DNA of 57,379 bases from Bacteroidota bacterium (lineage in GTDB: Bacteria > Bacteroidota > Bacteroidia > Chitinophagales > Chitinophagaceae). Under the pieces are notes generated by a model. It did not search any database and was not told the origin of the DNA. It was given only the letters and a program-made list of their open reading frames with translations. Of this stretch, positions 35,886 through 45,940 are shown one piece after another (position 1 is the first letter of the stretch; each line of letters opens with the position of its first letter). The stretch lies in NCBI GenBank assembly GCA_026391125.1, contig JAPLEO010000060.1, forward strand, positions 93,817 to 151,195, read 5' to 3'. Made by a program: the position numbers and the translations under genes.

Positions 35886-37019
35886 TTAGGAATCCAAGCG
35901 TTTAATAAAAGCCCTGCGTCTTTTGTGTTGTACTGCATCAAATCGCTCCCAAAAAGATTGAACCTTTTCGTTCAATTCAAGCTCAGGATTTGATTCGGCA
36001 TACTCCATACCGTAATCGATATAGGTTTTATTGCACTCATACATTAAAAGTGCATTTACACCTTTACCTTGATATGCTTTATCAACTGCAACAAGGTATA
36101 AATCTGCAAATTTGTTTTTTCCTTTTTTCAATGCACCAAGCAAATGAAATAATCCAAATGGCAACAAAGAACCCTTGGCTTTTTGAAGTGCCACTGACAA
36201 TGAAGGCATTGTTACACCAAAAGCCACGAGCTTACCATTTTGATCTAAGATTAATGGAACAAATTCGGTTTTTATAAAAGAAAAATATTGTTTGGTATAG
36301 TAAGCAATTTGTTTTTCGGTTAAAGGCACTACTCCATACAAATGAGAATAGCAGGAATTAATCAATTCAAATATTTCTTTTGTATAGGGAAGAATTTCTT
36401 TTGGCTTTTTTGCTTGTACAACAGTCAGATTCAATCTCCGCTTCACGATCGAAGCCATTTTTTCAAAATCCGCAGGCATTTGCTGCGGAATCTTAATTTT
36501 GTATTCCACCCAATCAGCGTCTTTTACAAATCCTAGTTCAGCCAAAAATTTTGGGTAATACGGATAATTATAAATGGCTGCAAGTGTTCCTAATTGATCA
36601 AATCCTTCCACTAACATGCCTTCGTGATCTAGGTCTGTAAAACCCATCGGTCCATGGATCGCATCCATTTGTTTTTCTTTCGCCCATTTTTCTACTTCAG
36701 CTAATAATGCTCTAGGTATTTCAATGTCTTCTTCAAAATCTATCCAACCAAAGCGCATGTATTTGTTCTTCCACTTTTCAATAAATGCATGATTCAAAAT
36801 GGCAGCAACACGACCTACTACTTTGCCATCTTTATAAGCCAAAAAGTATTTTCCCTCACAATAATCGTAAGCAGGATTTTTATCTTTACGCAGAGTACCC
36901 ATTTCGTCGAAACTCAATGGTGGCACATAATACGGATGATCTTTATATAAGCGATACGGCAAATTGATAAATGCCTTTAACTCTTTATTAGAGGTAACTT
37001 CCTTAACAACAATACTCAT
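35886..37019 (-). CDS. bcerS: GNAT-fold acyltransferase, probable bacterial ceramide synthase (bCerS, YghO-like)
   Basis: 377 residues. N-terminal FINLPYRLYKDHPYYVPPL and KYFLAYKDGKVVGRVAAILNHAF are typical of the large YghO-type GNAT family, followed by IHGPMGFTDLDHEGMLVEGFDQLGT and a second GNAT half (FADLYLVAVDKAYQGKGVNALLMYE, with the acyl-CoA loop QGKGVN). This type N-acylates 3-ketosphinganine in bacterial ceramide synthesis (Caulobacter bCerS). It lies between spt and the SDR gene on the same strand. The 195-bp gap to spt holds a REP hairpin and a 7-nt repeat tract. Confidence 0.84.
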   Translation of the reverse strand: MSIVVKEVTSNKELKAFINLPYRLYKDHPYYVPPLSFDEMGTLRKDKNPAYDYCEGKYFLAYKDGKVVGRVAAILNHAFIEKWKNKYMRFGWIDFEEDIEIPRALLAEVEKWAKEKQMDAIHGPMGFTDLDHEGMLVEGFDQLGTLAAIYNYPYYPKFLAELGFVKDADWVEYKIKIPQQMPADFEKMASIVKRRLNLTVVQAKKPKEILPYTKEIFELINSCYSHLYGVVPLTEKQIAYYTKQYFSFIKTEFVPLILDQNGKLVAFGVTMPSLSVALQKAKGSLLPFGLFHLLGALKKGKNKFADLYLVAVDKAYQGKGVNALLMYECNKTYIDYGMEYAESNPELELNEKVQSFWERFDAVQHKRRRAFIKRLDS

Positions 37020-37052
37020 ATAATGGGATTATGCTTAATGTTAGTTTATAGG

Positions 37053-37072
37053 CCCCAGCTTGAAAGCTGGGG
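37053..37072. repeat. REP-like hairpin, copy 1
   Basis: Palindrome with arms CCCCAGCTT / AAGCTGGGG and a GA loop. With its flanks (AGG on the left, TTAACATATT on the right) it matches copy 2 at 45895-45914 over 33 bases with three differences; two of these are compensating changes in the stem. Confidence 0.8.
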
Positions 37073-37096
37073 TTAACATATTCTTTTTCATGTTCC

Positions 37097-37208
37097 TCAC
37101 CCTTCACTCCTCACTTCTCACTCCTCACTTCTCACTTCTCACTTCTCACTCCTCACCCCTCACTTCTCACTTCTCACTCCTCACTTCTCACTCCTCACTC
37201 TTCACTTT
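37097..37208. repeat. Tandem 7-nt repeat tract, 16 units
   Basis: Sixteen head-to-tail heptamers of the form TCACTYC (plus strand), variants TCACCCT, TCACCCC, TCACTCT and TCACTTT at the ends, without a phase break. On the spt-bcerS transcript (minus) the tract reads as polypurine GRAGTGA units. It continues into a GATAAAA-type element that contains the spt stop codon (37215-37217). Confidence 0.9.
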
Positions 37209-37214
37209 TATCTT

Positions 37215-38438
<1,224 letters not shown>

Positions 38439-38451
38439 TTATAAATTAATA

Positions 38452-38483
38452 CAAAATTAACTGTGAATGTTGAAGATACACAA
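38452..38483 (-). promoter_or_regulatory. Promoter of the ceramide operon
   Basis: On the minus strand: -33 TTG (complement of 38481-38483), 21-nt spacer, -7 TAATTTTG (complement of 38452-38459), an exact TAnnTTTG match 31 bp before the spt ATG. Confidence 0.65.
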
Positions 38484-38570
38484 CCATTTTCTGTATAACA
38501 ACAAGTTCTGCCTTTTTCCCCTTTTTTAAGTTTCATTTAAAATTAATTCGGTAAATATAATATATAAGGA

Positions 38571-38578
38571 TAATTTTG
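38571..38578 (+). promoter_or_regulatory. -7 promoter element (TAATTTTG) of the NorC/NorB-like genes
   Basis: Exact TAnnTTTG match, 14 bp before the ATG at 38593. No clear -33 element. Divergent from the spt promoter. Confidence 0.5.
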
Positions 38579-38592
38579 TCTTTTTTTATTTG

Positions 38593-39000
38593 ATGCCTAT
38601 GTTTCCAGAAAAGCAAAAATTCGTTGTATTCAGTGTATTATGTATTGGTTTTCTAACCTACACAAGTTTTTTATACACTCATTTACCCAATCCTAATCCA
38701 AGCTTTAGTAGTTCTGAAGCAAAAGGTAAAGCATTATGGCAAAAGCACAATTGTATTGCGTGCCATCAGATCTATGGCTTAGGCGGCTACCTTGGCCCAG
38801 ATCTTACTAACGAATATTCTTTGAGAGGATCAATGTTCATTCATATTTTCTTGCAATCGGGTAATACAACCATGCCAAACTATCACCTTAGTGAAACCGA
38901 AATTCAAGAACTGACTGATTATTTAAAATCAGTTGATCAATCAGGAAAAGCAGACCCACGTAAATTTTCAATCAACACAAATGGAACTATCAATCAATAA
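38593..39000 (+). CDS. NorC-like membrane-anchored cytochrome c
   Basis: 135 residues from the ATG at 38593. One N-terminal membrane anchor (FVVFSVLCIGFLTYTSFLYT), then a class I cytochrome c domain with heme motif CIACH (residues about 53-57), YGLGGYLGPDLTN and the axial Met in TTMPNYHLS. The layout matches NorC, the electron-donating subunit of cytochrome-c nitric-oxide reductase. Its end overlaps the start of the catalytic-subunit gene by 20 bases. Confidence 0.88.
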   Translation: MPMFPEKQKFVVFSVLCIGFLTYTSFLYTHLPNPNPSFSSSEAKGKALWQKHNCIACHQIYGLGGYLGPDLTNEYSLRGSMFIHIFLQSGNTTMPNYHLSETEIQELTDYLKSVDQSGKADPRKFSINTNGTINQ

Positions 39001-40336
39001 GGCAAAGTTTACTCCGAAAGTTTTTATTCTAGTTGCACTGATCTTATTAGCTGCTGGTATGCTCTTTGGCACCATCGGCGGATTACAATATATTATCCCA
39101 GGGTTTTTAAAAGAAGCCCTGTCATTTGAAAAAACACGCCCATTGCATGTGTCCTCAGTATTGTTTTGGATTCTTTTTGCTTCCATGGGTGCTGTACTTA
39201 CTTATTTGAAGGAACATACCAAAAACAAACTATACTCTACTAATCTTGCCCGTCTCTTATTTATATTGTTTGTATTTTCTGTTATTGCAATTTTAATTGC
39301 TTATTGCCTTGGCGTATTTGGAGGTCGTGAATATTGGGAATTCCCTCCTATCCTTTCGGCTCCAATTATTGTAGGATGGGTAATTTTTCTGATCAATTTT
39401 GTTTTATCTGTTGGCACTTTAAAAAATCAACCCGTATATATTTGGATGTGGTTAACCGGAATTATTTTTTTCTTGTTCACTTTTTCTGAATCTTATCTCT
39501 GGCTCTTCCCTTATTTCAATAATCATGTTGTGAACGACATGAATATTCAGTGGAAATCATATGGCAGTATGGTGGGCTCGTGGAATATGCTGATCTATGG
39601 TTCAAGCATGTATTTAATGACCAAAATTAGTGGTGATAAATCCTATGCGCATTCAAACAAAGCATTCATATTATATTTTGCAGGGTTATTTAATTTGATG
39701 TTCAATTGGGGACATCATATTTATACGCTTCCTACACAACCCTATGTTCAATACATCAGTTATTCTGTTAGCATGACAGAATTATTGATCTTAGGTAATA
39801 TCATATATGGATGGAAAGCTTCTCTAACTACTGCTCAAAAATTTTTCAACCGCGATGCCTATCGTTTTTTGGTTGCAGCCGATGTATGGATCTTCTTGAA
39901 TCTTGTATTGGCCATTGGCATGTCAATCCCTGCGATCAATGTATACACCCATGGCACGCATATTACTGTTGCCCATGCAATGGGTACTACGATAGGAATT
40001 AACACTATGCTTTTGCTAGCAGTATGCTATGATATATTGAAAGACACTTGTATTAGTTTAGATCCTTATCAAAAAATAATGAAATTTGGATTCTGGCTAG
40101 CCAATAGTTCACTTTTCGCATTCTGGATTGCATTGATTGGAGCAGGTGTTTTAAAAGCAAAATGGCAGATGAGTGCAAACCAAATTGCATTTAATTTAAT
40201 GATGCAAAACTTAACACCCTTCTTTATAGTGTTTATGGTTTCTGGGGTGCTTTTACTGATTGGTATTGTACTTTCAATATATCCATTATTTAAAAATCAC
40301 TTAGCTTGTTTCTTAACAGAGAAAACAAATCCTTAG
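38981..40336 (+). CDS. Divergent NorB-like heme-copper oxidoreductase catalytic subunit
   Basis: 451 residues from the ATG at 38981; about 12 membrane spans. His56 (RPLHVS) would ligate low-spin heme b, the His245-His246 pair (NWGHH) two metal-site ligands, and His332 (TVAHAMG) high-spin heme. Against canonical NorB, the third FeB His and the FeB Glu (HLWVEGVWE) are absent: the aligned stretch reads SYGSMVGSWN (193-202). The second low-spin heme ligand position is Met334 instead of His. The same pattern occurs, from memory, in Bacteroidota proteins annotated 'cbb3-type subunit I'. Substrate (NO or O2) is therefore open. Confidence 0.8.
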   Translation: MELSINKAKFTPKVFILVALILLAAGMLFGTIGGLQYIIPGFLKEALSFEKTRPLHVSSVLFWILFASMGAVLTYLKEHTKNKLYSTNLARLLFILFVFSVIAILIAYCLGVFGGREYWEFPPILSAPIIVGWVIFLINFVLSVGTLKNQPVYIWMWLTGIIFFLFTFSESYLWLFPYFNNHVVNDMNIQWKSYGSMVGSWNMLIYGSSMYLMTKISGDKSYAHSNKAFILYFAGLFNLMFNWGHHIYTLPTQPYVQYISYSVSMTELLILGNIIYGWKASLTTAQKFFNRDAYRFLVAADVWIFLNLVLAIGMSIPAINVYTHGTHITVAHAMGTTIGINTMLLLAVCYDILKDTCISLDPYQKIMKFGFWLANSSLFAFWIALIGAGVLKAKWQMSANQIAFNLMMQNLTPFFIVFMVSGVLLLIGIVLSIYPLFKNHLACFLTEKTNP

Positions 40337-40338
40337 TG

Positions 40339-41496
40339 TTATTTTTTTCGAACTGCAACTGCAATTTTAGAATCTGCAGTGCCATAATACAAAAACCATT
40401 TGCCTTGATAGTTTGCTAATCCTTCTAGAAAGCAAACATTGTTTACTTGTCCAGTTAACTCATAAGGTTTATCAGGCTTAAAGAAATAGTGGTCGAGTCT
40501 TTTGAGGATTTTTGTTGGATCATTTTTATCGAGTAACACTTGTCCGCCAGTATACGTACCATCAGGCAAACTAGTATCACCAATGCTTTTAAGATTTCGA
40601 GAATTATAAATGAGTAGAATACCTTGATCTGTAAGCATTGCGGGCGGACCAGACTCTACCAAATCAGCGTCAAACATTTTATCCCGTGTAGGTACTACTA
40701 TTTTTAATAGAGGCATATTTAAAGCCTGTCCCTTTAAAGTAATCGGAGGTTTTTCATTTGATACCATTTCAACTGGTTCCCAATTAATCAAATCAGTTGA
40801 TATGGCAGCCCAAATATTTTGGTCGCCCCAATACATCCAATACTTTCCATTGATTTTTGTTGCAACAATTTTTCCATTTACGTATGAAGAAACAATGGAA
40901 CCTGATTTAGACCAAAGGTTTAAATATTTCCCATTAAACGCTTTTGTAAAAACAGACCCATGTTTGTTCCAATGAATAAGATCTTTTGAACTAGCAATTA
41001 ATAGTCTGGCCAGATTGCCATCATAAGCAGTATAGGTCATATAATAAACACCTTGCTCATCCTCCACAATTCTTGGATCCTCAGCACCACCCTGCCATTC
41101 ATATTTTTTTAGCGAATCGTTGAGTGGATAAAAAACAGGATTACTCAATTTAGTAAAATGCAAACCATCAACACTTGTTGCCCTACCAATTCTAGAAGTG
41201 CCTCCAGGTAACCCGATTTTATCCTGTGCCCGATACAACATAAACAAAGTATCGTGCCTCACCACAATGGCAGGATTAAAAACATCTTTTGCTTCCCAGG
41301 CAATACTTTTTTTTGTGATAGGATCTACAAAAGTATTAGTACCAGGCACCAGTACAGGGTTTACTGAGTCAGCTTTTTCAAATCCGAGCATTGCCCAATT
41401 GTTAGAACTATCAGTAGTAGATTCCTTTATTGGTCCATTAGTACAAGCAGAAAAAATAATCAAGAATAGAAAAACAGATGCATACTTGTACTTCAT
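40339..41496 (-). CDS. GH130-type glycoside phosphorylase/hydrolase lipoprotein
   Basis: 385 residues with a lipoprotein signal (lipobox FSAC). Five-bladed propeller with the GH130 pattern: WEAKDVFNPAIVV, LYRAQDK, SRIGRATSVDGLHF, and GGAEDPRIVEDEQGVYYMTYTAYD (the acid/base Asp region), followed by KYWMYWGDQNIWAA. The family contains beta-mannoside phosphorylases and hydrolases; an exported lipoprotein form argues for hydrolysis. Convergent with the NorB-like gene (3 bp) and 6 bp downstream of the ThuA gene. Confidence 0.82.
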   Translation of the reverse strand: MKYKYASVFLFLIIFSACTNGPIKESTTDSSNNWAMLGFEKADSVNPVLVPGTNTFVDPITKKSIAWEAKDVFNPAIVVRHDTLFMLYRAQDKIGLPGGTSRIGRATSVDGLHFTKLSNPVFYPLNDSLKKYEWQGGAEDPRIVEDEQGVYYMTYTAYDGNLARLLIASSKDLIHWNKHGSVFTKAFNGKYLNLWSKSGSIVSSYVNGKIVATKINGKYWMYWGDQNIWAAISTDLINWEPVEMVSNEKPPITLKGQALNMPLLKIVVPTRDKMFDADLVESGPPAMLTDQGILLIYNSRNLKSIGDTSLPDGTYTGGQVLLDKNDPTKILKRLDHYFFKPDKPYELTGQVNNVCFLEGLANYQGKWFLYYGTADSKIAVAVRKK

Positions 41497-41502
41497 GAGT
41501 TG

Positions 41503-42231
41503 TTATTTTTTATTAACCGCGTAAGCAATTCCACCTGTAACATGCTGAATAAATAGTGGATCTGCATAAGATTCATCGGTATGTCCGAACTCTGTATAAA
41601 ATGCTCTTCCACCTTCAAAATCGTGCCACCAAGCCATTGGATGATAATCACCATTTTCACCACCAGTGTATGATTTTTCATCGATGGTTATTAGCACATG
41701 AAGGTTAGGCTGAATACTTTTGAAATTATACCATTCGTCAAATCGCTTCCACTCTTTAGGAAGGTGCATAGTTGAAATGTGAGTAGGGTCAATGATATGC
41801 AATACCGCTTCTTGTTGTTTAGGATGACTTTTAAAATAAGCTCCTACCAATTGATTGTACCAAGGCCAATCATATTCAGTATCAGTTGCAGCATGGATCC
41901 CAACAAATCCGCCACCCTTTTTAATATACGATTCAAATGCAAGTTGTTGTTCATCGTTCAAAACGTTGCCGGTTGTACTTAGAAAAACAACAGCAGCATA
42001 TTTCCTCAATTGCTTTTCATTAAAAAGAGTAGCATCGGTTGTGGTATCTACTTCCATACTATTATCCTTTCCTATTTTCTGTATCGCTGCAATCCCCGTT
42101 GGGATGGAAGCATGATGAAAACCTAAGGTTCTACTAAAAACTAAGATCCTTGTAGTTTTCTTAGTTGATACAAACGAAATCAAAAAAACGGTGAGCAATA
42201 AAAAGCTGGTAGTAAATAGTGTTTTTTTCAT
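41503..42231 (-). CDS. Secreted ThuA-domain protein
   Basis: 242 residues with a signal peptide (ending near ISFVST). ThuA (trehalose-utilisation, class I glutamine-amidotransferase-like) fold: ILVFSRTLGFHHASI, VVFLSTTGNVLN, GGGFVGIHAATDTEYDWPWYNQLVGAYF, HPMAWWHDFEGGRAFYTEFGHTDESY. Secreted ThuA proteins are common in Bacteroidota sugar clusters, often with Gfo/Idh/MocA oxidoreductases as here. The biochemical activity of the secreted type is not established. Eleven bp downstream of the ChbG-like gene. Confidence 0.9.
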   Translation of the reverse strand: MKKTLFTTSFLLLTVFLISFVSTKKTTRILVFSRTLGFHHASIPTGIAAIQKIGKDNSMEVDTTTDATLFNEKQLRKYAAVVFLSTTGNVLNDEQQLAFESYIKKGGGFVGIHAATDTEYDWPWYNQLVGAYFKSHPKQQEAVLHIIDPTHISTMHLPKEWKRFDEWYNFKSIQPNLHVLITIDEKSYTGGENGDYHPMAWWHDFEGGRAFYTEFGHTDESYADPLFIQHVTGGIAYAVNKK

Positions 42232-42241
42232 TTTTATATTT

Positions 42242-43249
42242 TTAGTTCAATTTTGATCTTCTTTCCATTAATTCGCGCCAAGTAGTTAATATAATTCCTT
42301 CCTTTTGAATTGCCGCTTTAAATTCAGGATCTATCATGGCTAATAAATCACCTTTACGAAGCGGACCAGATCCAGAAATAAAAGGAAAAACTTCCGAAGG
42401 CGCAGTGCAATGCATGATCACCATTGTGATACCTGGTTTGATCTTATGAATGCCTTCGATGTATTTTTTTGTTTTGTAATCTTGAATTTGTTGATCGTCT
42501 GATTGCATGGCTTTGGGAATTTCCCAATCGTAACTTTCATTGTGCAAATCATCCAAAACTGGAAGCTTTGCATCCCATAACATTTTTCCCAATTTTCTGA
42601 TATACTCAATTTGTGCTTCGGGCATATGGTTTGTTACTTTTATCAAACTTGCATGTCCAGCAGGAAGCATCACAGGAATATGGTTTTCCATACCCAATTG
42701 AATATAACGCAATAAAAAATCAGGGCTCGCAAATAATGTTCCCATATGACTATCTAAATGAGTAGGTTCAATGCCCATATTACGTGCACGATCTAATTGT
42801 GCATGAATTTCTTTGTCCACTTCATCAGCACTGGCATGTTTAACTACATCTACTACATTCGGCCATAAAGCACCTTCTTTATCTACTAATCCAGGGGTTT
42901 GCGATTTACCTGCTAATGGTCCCCATCTGTAACCACTCCATTCTGAAGTTAGCGTCAAATGTAAACCAACATCTAATTTTGGATGCTGTTTATAATAGTG
43001 TACAAAAGCAGGTACCCAAGAGCAGGGCATCATTACACTACAAGAATTGGCAATCCCTTCTGTCATTGCACTAATGGCACCTTGATTTGAATCAAACGAC
43101 ATTCCTACATCGTCTACGTGCAGTATTACTACTTTAGTCCCTTTGGGATAACCCAATTTTTCTGCATAGGTTGTTTCGTTCAATTGGGCTTTAAGAACAG
43201 TGCACAACAAAAAGGGCAAAAGAAAAAAAATCGTTTTTCTGGCAAGCAT
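42242..43249 (-). CDS. Secreted ChbG/HpnK (YdjC)-family carbohydrate deacetylase
   Basis: 335 residues with a signal peptide (ending near VLKAQ). Divalent-metal ligands typical of the family are in place: HVDDVGMS (Asp-Asp), GLHLTLTSEW (His), and THLDSHMG (two His). C-terminal ITMVIMHCTAP. Family enzymes deacetylate N-acetylated sugars such as chitobiose or act on hopanoid-linked glucosamine. The exported form here probably acts on glycans in the periplasm. First gene of a three-gene minus-strand unit (ChbG, ThuA, GH130). Confidence 0.87.
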   Translation of the reverse strand: MLARKTIFFLLPFLLCTVLKAQLNETTYAEKLGYPKGTKVVILHVDDVGMSFDSNQGAISAMTEGIANSCSVMMPCSWVPAFVHYYKQHPKLDVGLHLTLTSEWSGYRWGPLAGKSQTPGLVDKEGALWPNVVDVVKHASADEVDKEIHAQLDRARNMGIEPTHLDSHMGTLFASPDFLLRYIQLGMENHIPVMLPAGHASLIKVTNHMPEAQIEYIRKLGKMLWDAKLPVLDDLHNESYDWEIPKAMQSDDQQIQDYKTKKYIEGIHKIKPGITMVIMHCTAPSEVFPFISGSGPLRKGDLLAMIDPEFKAAIQKEGIILTTWRELMERRSKLN

Positions 43250-43358
43250 GTCTTGGTTTTAATTAAATTGGCAATCCTTACTGATTTAATGGCTTCGAAG
43301 CGATTCTATTAAATCTGCACTAAATCTAATAAAACTAAAGCAAAATACCATCAGCCAT

Positions 43359-44549
43359 ATGAAAGCAAAAACTGGTTCTTTACTAGCCTCGATGATGTTT
43401 CTCGAATATTTTATATGGGGGGCTTGGTATGTAACGATGGGAACCTATATGTCTGAACACTTACACGCAACCGGGGTAGAAATTGGCGCAGCGTATAGTG
43501 CTTTAGCAATTGCCACCATGATCTCACCATTTTTTATAGGATTAGTAGCAGATAAATTCTTTGCCGCTCAAAAAATCATGGGTGTACTTCATTTAATCGG
43601 AGCGGCACTTCTTTTCTTGGCAACTAGAATAGATAATAGCACAGGTTTCTATTGGGTAATTTTATTTTATGCATTACTATATATGCCAACCATTGCTTTA
43701 AGTAATAGTATCGCATTTTCACAAATGTCAGATCCAGGAAAACAGTTTCCATGGATTCGTGTTTTCGGAACACTGGGATGGATTGTAGCGGGACTAACTA
43801 TTGGCCAATTAGATATTGAAAAAACAGCCACCACATTTTATTTGGCGGCTGGCATCTCGGGCTTTTTAGGACTTATCAGTTTTATTTTACCAAACACTCC
43901 TCCCAAAGCTGCAACAGGTGATGCTTCAAGTGCTTTGGGAACAGAAGCTTTTGTGCTTTTTAAAGAACGCCCCTATTTGGTCTTCTTTATTGCAGCAATA
44001 TTGGTTTGTATTCCATTGAGTTTTTATTACGGCTTTGCAAATCCATTCTTAAATGAAGTGCACTTAGAAAATGCGGCAAGTAAAATGACCTTGGGTCAGG
44101 TTTCAGAAGCTGCATTTATTCTTGCTATCCCATTTTTGTTTAATCGAATTGGTGTGAAGAAAATGTTGCTGATGGGAATGACTGCATGGATCCTTCGCTA
44201 TATTTTCTTCGCATACGGCAATGCAGCTGATCATGCATGGATGCTATACGCAGGAATCATTTTACATGGGATCTGTTATGACTTCTTTTTTGTGACAGGT
44301 TATATGTATACCGAGAAAAAAGCAGGAGACAAGATCAAGAATGCTGCACAGGGCTTATTTACTTTTGCAACATATGGTGTGGGAATGTTCATTGGAACCT
44401 GGTTCTCAGGATTCACGGTAGACAAATATAAAGTAGGTGATGTTCATGATTGGCAATCTATCTGGTTTGTTCCAGCATGTATTGCTCTTGCAGTCTTGAT
44501 CTTCTTTATGATCTTTTTCAAAGAAAAAAAAACAATTGCTCAATCCTAA
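43359..44549 (+). CDS. MFS symporter, nucleoside permease (NupG/XapB)-like
   Basis: 396 residues, 12 predicted membrane spans. The start (LLASMMFLEYFIWGAWYVTMGTYM), the early segment ISPFFIGLVADKFF, and FPWIRVFGTLGWIVAG resemble the nucleoside:H+ symporter family. In Bacteroidota this subtype often sits with Gfo/Idh/MocA oxidoreductases and isomerases and may carry sugars. Inner membrane importer. Co-directional with the oxidoreductase gene 88 bp downstream. Confidence 0.85.
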   Translation: MKAKTGSLLASMMFLEYFIWGAWYVTMGTYMSEHLHATGVEIGAAYSALAIATMISPFFIGLVADKFFAAQKIMGVLHLIGAALLFLATRIDNSTGFYWVILFYALLYMPTIALSNSIAFSQMSDPGKQFPWIRVFGTLGWIVAGLTIGQLDIEKTATTFYLAAGISGFLGLISFILPNTPPKAATGDASSALGTEAFVLFKERPYLVFFIAAILVCIPLSFYYGFANPFLNEVHLENAASKMTLGQVSEAAFILAIPFLFNRIGVKKMLLMGMTAWILRYIFFAYGNAADHAWMLYAGIILHGICYDFFFVTGYMYTEKKAGDKIKNAAQGLFTFATYGVGMFIGTWFSGFTVDKYKVGDVHDWQSIWFVPACIALAVLIFFMIFFKEKKTIAQS

Positions 44550-44582
44550 AAAAAACACTTAATAACTTTACGCTTAATCACC

Positions 44583-44617
44583 TCTTTTCACTTTTATCTC
44601 TTAACTATTATCTTTTT
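44583..44617. repeat. 7-nt-unit polypurine element between MFS and oxidoreductase genes
   Basis: On the minus strand it reads as successive heptamers GATAATA, GTTAAGA, GATAAAA, GTGAAAA, then GAGG, the same order as the right copy at 26596-26633 with two base changes in the shared region. It lies 34 bp after the MFS stop. Confidence 0.75.
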
Positions 44618-44637
44618 TAAAATTAAAAAAAATACTC

Positions 44638-45828
44638 ATGCAACAAATAGCCATGCTCGGTTCCGGTTTCATCGGAAGATTTTATGCAGATGCTTTACAA
44701 GGATATCGTTCAAAAGATAAAGTAGTTAGCATTTATTCTCGCCGAGAAGAAAGTGCCAAAAAATTTGCTGCCGATTATCAGTGTAACCATTGGACCACAG
44801 AAATGGAAGAAGCAATCGCACATCCTGATGTAACCATCGTATGTATTGCATTACCTAACAACTTACATGAAGCTGCTGTAATGCTCTGCTGTAAACATAA
44901 AAAAGCAGTCATGACTACCAAACCATTGGGCAGAAATTCTGCAGAAGCAAAACGAATGCTTTTAGCAGTGGAGGAAGCCGGCATTTTCAATGGCTATCTA
45001 GAAGATTTAGTTTACACACCTAAATTCATTAAGGCAGAAGCAAGCGTTCGTGAAGGAGCATTGGGAAGAATATTATGGGCTAAATCAAGGGAAACGCATC
45101 CTGGTCCGCATAGCGAATGGTTCTGGGATTTAGAACAAGCAGGTGGTGGATGTATACTTGATCTTGGTTGTCATTGTGTTGAAATTTCAAGAAGCTATAT
45201 CGGAAAAGACATCAAACCAATCGAAGTAATGTGTTGGGCAGATACACAGGTTAAACCAATTGATGCAGAAGACCATGCGATTGGACTAGTGAAGTATGAA
45301 AATGGAGCGATTGGTCAGTTTGAAGTTAGTTGGACTTTCCGCGGTGGATTAGACCTTCGCGATGAAGTAATGGGCTCTGAAGGAACCATATGGATCAATA
45401 GTTTCTTACGTACGGGATTTGATATGTTCACCACAGGTAAAGGGGGCGATTACATCGCAGAAAAAGCAGAAAGCAATACTGGTTGGCTTTTCCCTGTAGG
45501 TGATGAGCTCAATGAACTTGGTTATAATCATATGTTTATGGATATGTTCAATGCCATTGAAAAAGGTGCTGCACCTAAGGAAACTTTCTACGATGGATAT
45601 GTAGTTAATGCCATATTGGATGCAGCTTATAAATCTGCAAAAACAAAATTATGGGAGCCCGTACAATTGGATATCTGGAGGGGTAAAACTGGTTTAACAA
45701 AAGAAAGTCATTTAACAGAACATGATGCGGAGCATTGGTTAATCAAAGAAGAAATGACCCATTTCGGCACCAAAAAATTAATCTTAAAAAATAAGGCCAC
45801 AGGAAAAATCACTGAGCAAAACATTTAA
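44638..45828 (+). CDS. Gfo/Idh/MocA-family NAD(P)-dependent oxidoreductase
   Basis: 396 residues, cytoplasmic. N-terminal Rossmann fold LGSGFIGRFYADAL, the family Lys in TTKPLGRNSAEAKRML (equivalent of EKP), then the C-terminal alpha/beta domain with GGCILDLGCHCVEISR (catalytic His region). Longer than the typical 330-360. Probably oxidises a sugar, sugar acid or inositol imported by the upstream MFS protein; substrate unknown. Its stop is followed directly by a 7-nt repeat and a REP hairpin. Confidence 0.9.
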   Translation: MQQIAMLGSGFIGRFYADALQGYRSKDKVVSIYSRREESAKKFAADYQCNHWTTEMEEAIAHPDVTIVCIALPNNLHEAAVMLCCKHKKAVMTTKPLGRNSAEAKRMLLAVEEAGIFNGYLEDLVYTPKFIKAEASVREGALGRILWAKSRETHPGPHSEWFWDLEQAGGGCILDLGCHCVEISRSYIGKDIKPIEVMCWADTQVKPIDAEDHAIGLVKYENGAIGQFEVSWTFRGGLDLRDEVMGSEGTIWINSFLRTGFDMFTTGKGGDYIAEKAESNTGWLFPVGDELNELGYNHMFMDMFNAIEKGAAPKETFYDGYVVNAILDAAYKSAKTKLWEPVQLDIWRGKTGLTKESHLTEHDAEHWLIKEEMTHFGTKKLILKNKATGKITEQNI

Positions 45829-45917
45829 GTGAGGGGTGAAAAGTGAGGAGTGAAGCGCAGTCTTAGAATAAATTGTTACTTAGAAATATGTTACCCCCGG
45901 CTTTCAAGCCGGGGCCT
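45829..45917. repeat. Composite repeat: four heptamers plus REP-like hairpin, copy 2
   Basis: GTGAGGG, GTGAAAA, GTGAGGA and GTGAAGC (45829-45856) start right at the oxidoreductase stop codon. After 38 bases comes the hairpin at 45895-45914 (arms CCCCGGCTT / AAGCCGGGG on the minus strand). Read on the minus strand, hairpin then heptamers is the same order as at 37049-37208. Confidence 0.82.
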
Positions 45918-45940
45918 CTCGTAAAAGAAAAATCATCCCT

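Noticed and set aside
37097..37208. Short regular repeats that might be a CRISPR array
   Set aside because: Units are 7 nt with no spacers and no cas genes in the window; it is a simple tandem heptamer tract.
38933..38980. Upstream extension of the NorB-like gene
   Set aside because: It lies inside the NorC-like frame and has no membrane or family sequence; the ATG at 38981 starts just before the first helix.
40339..41496. GH43 assignment for the propeller lipoprotein
   Set aside because: The GGAEDPRI...YYMTYTAYD pattern is that of GH130; typical GH43 catalytic blocks were not found.
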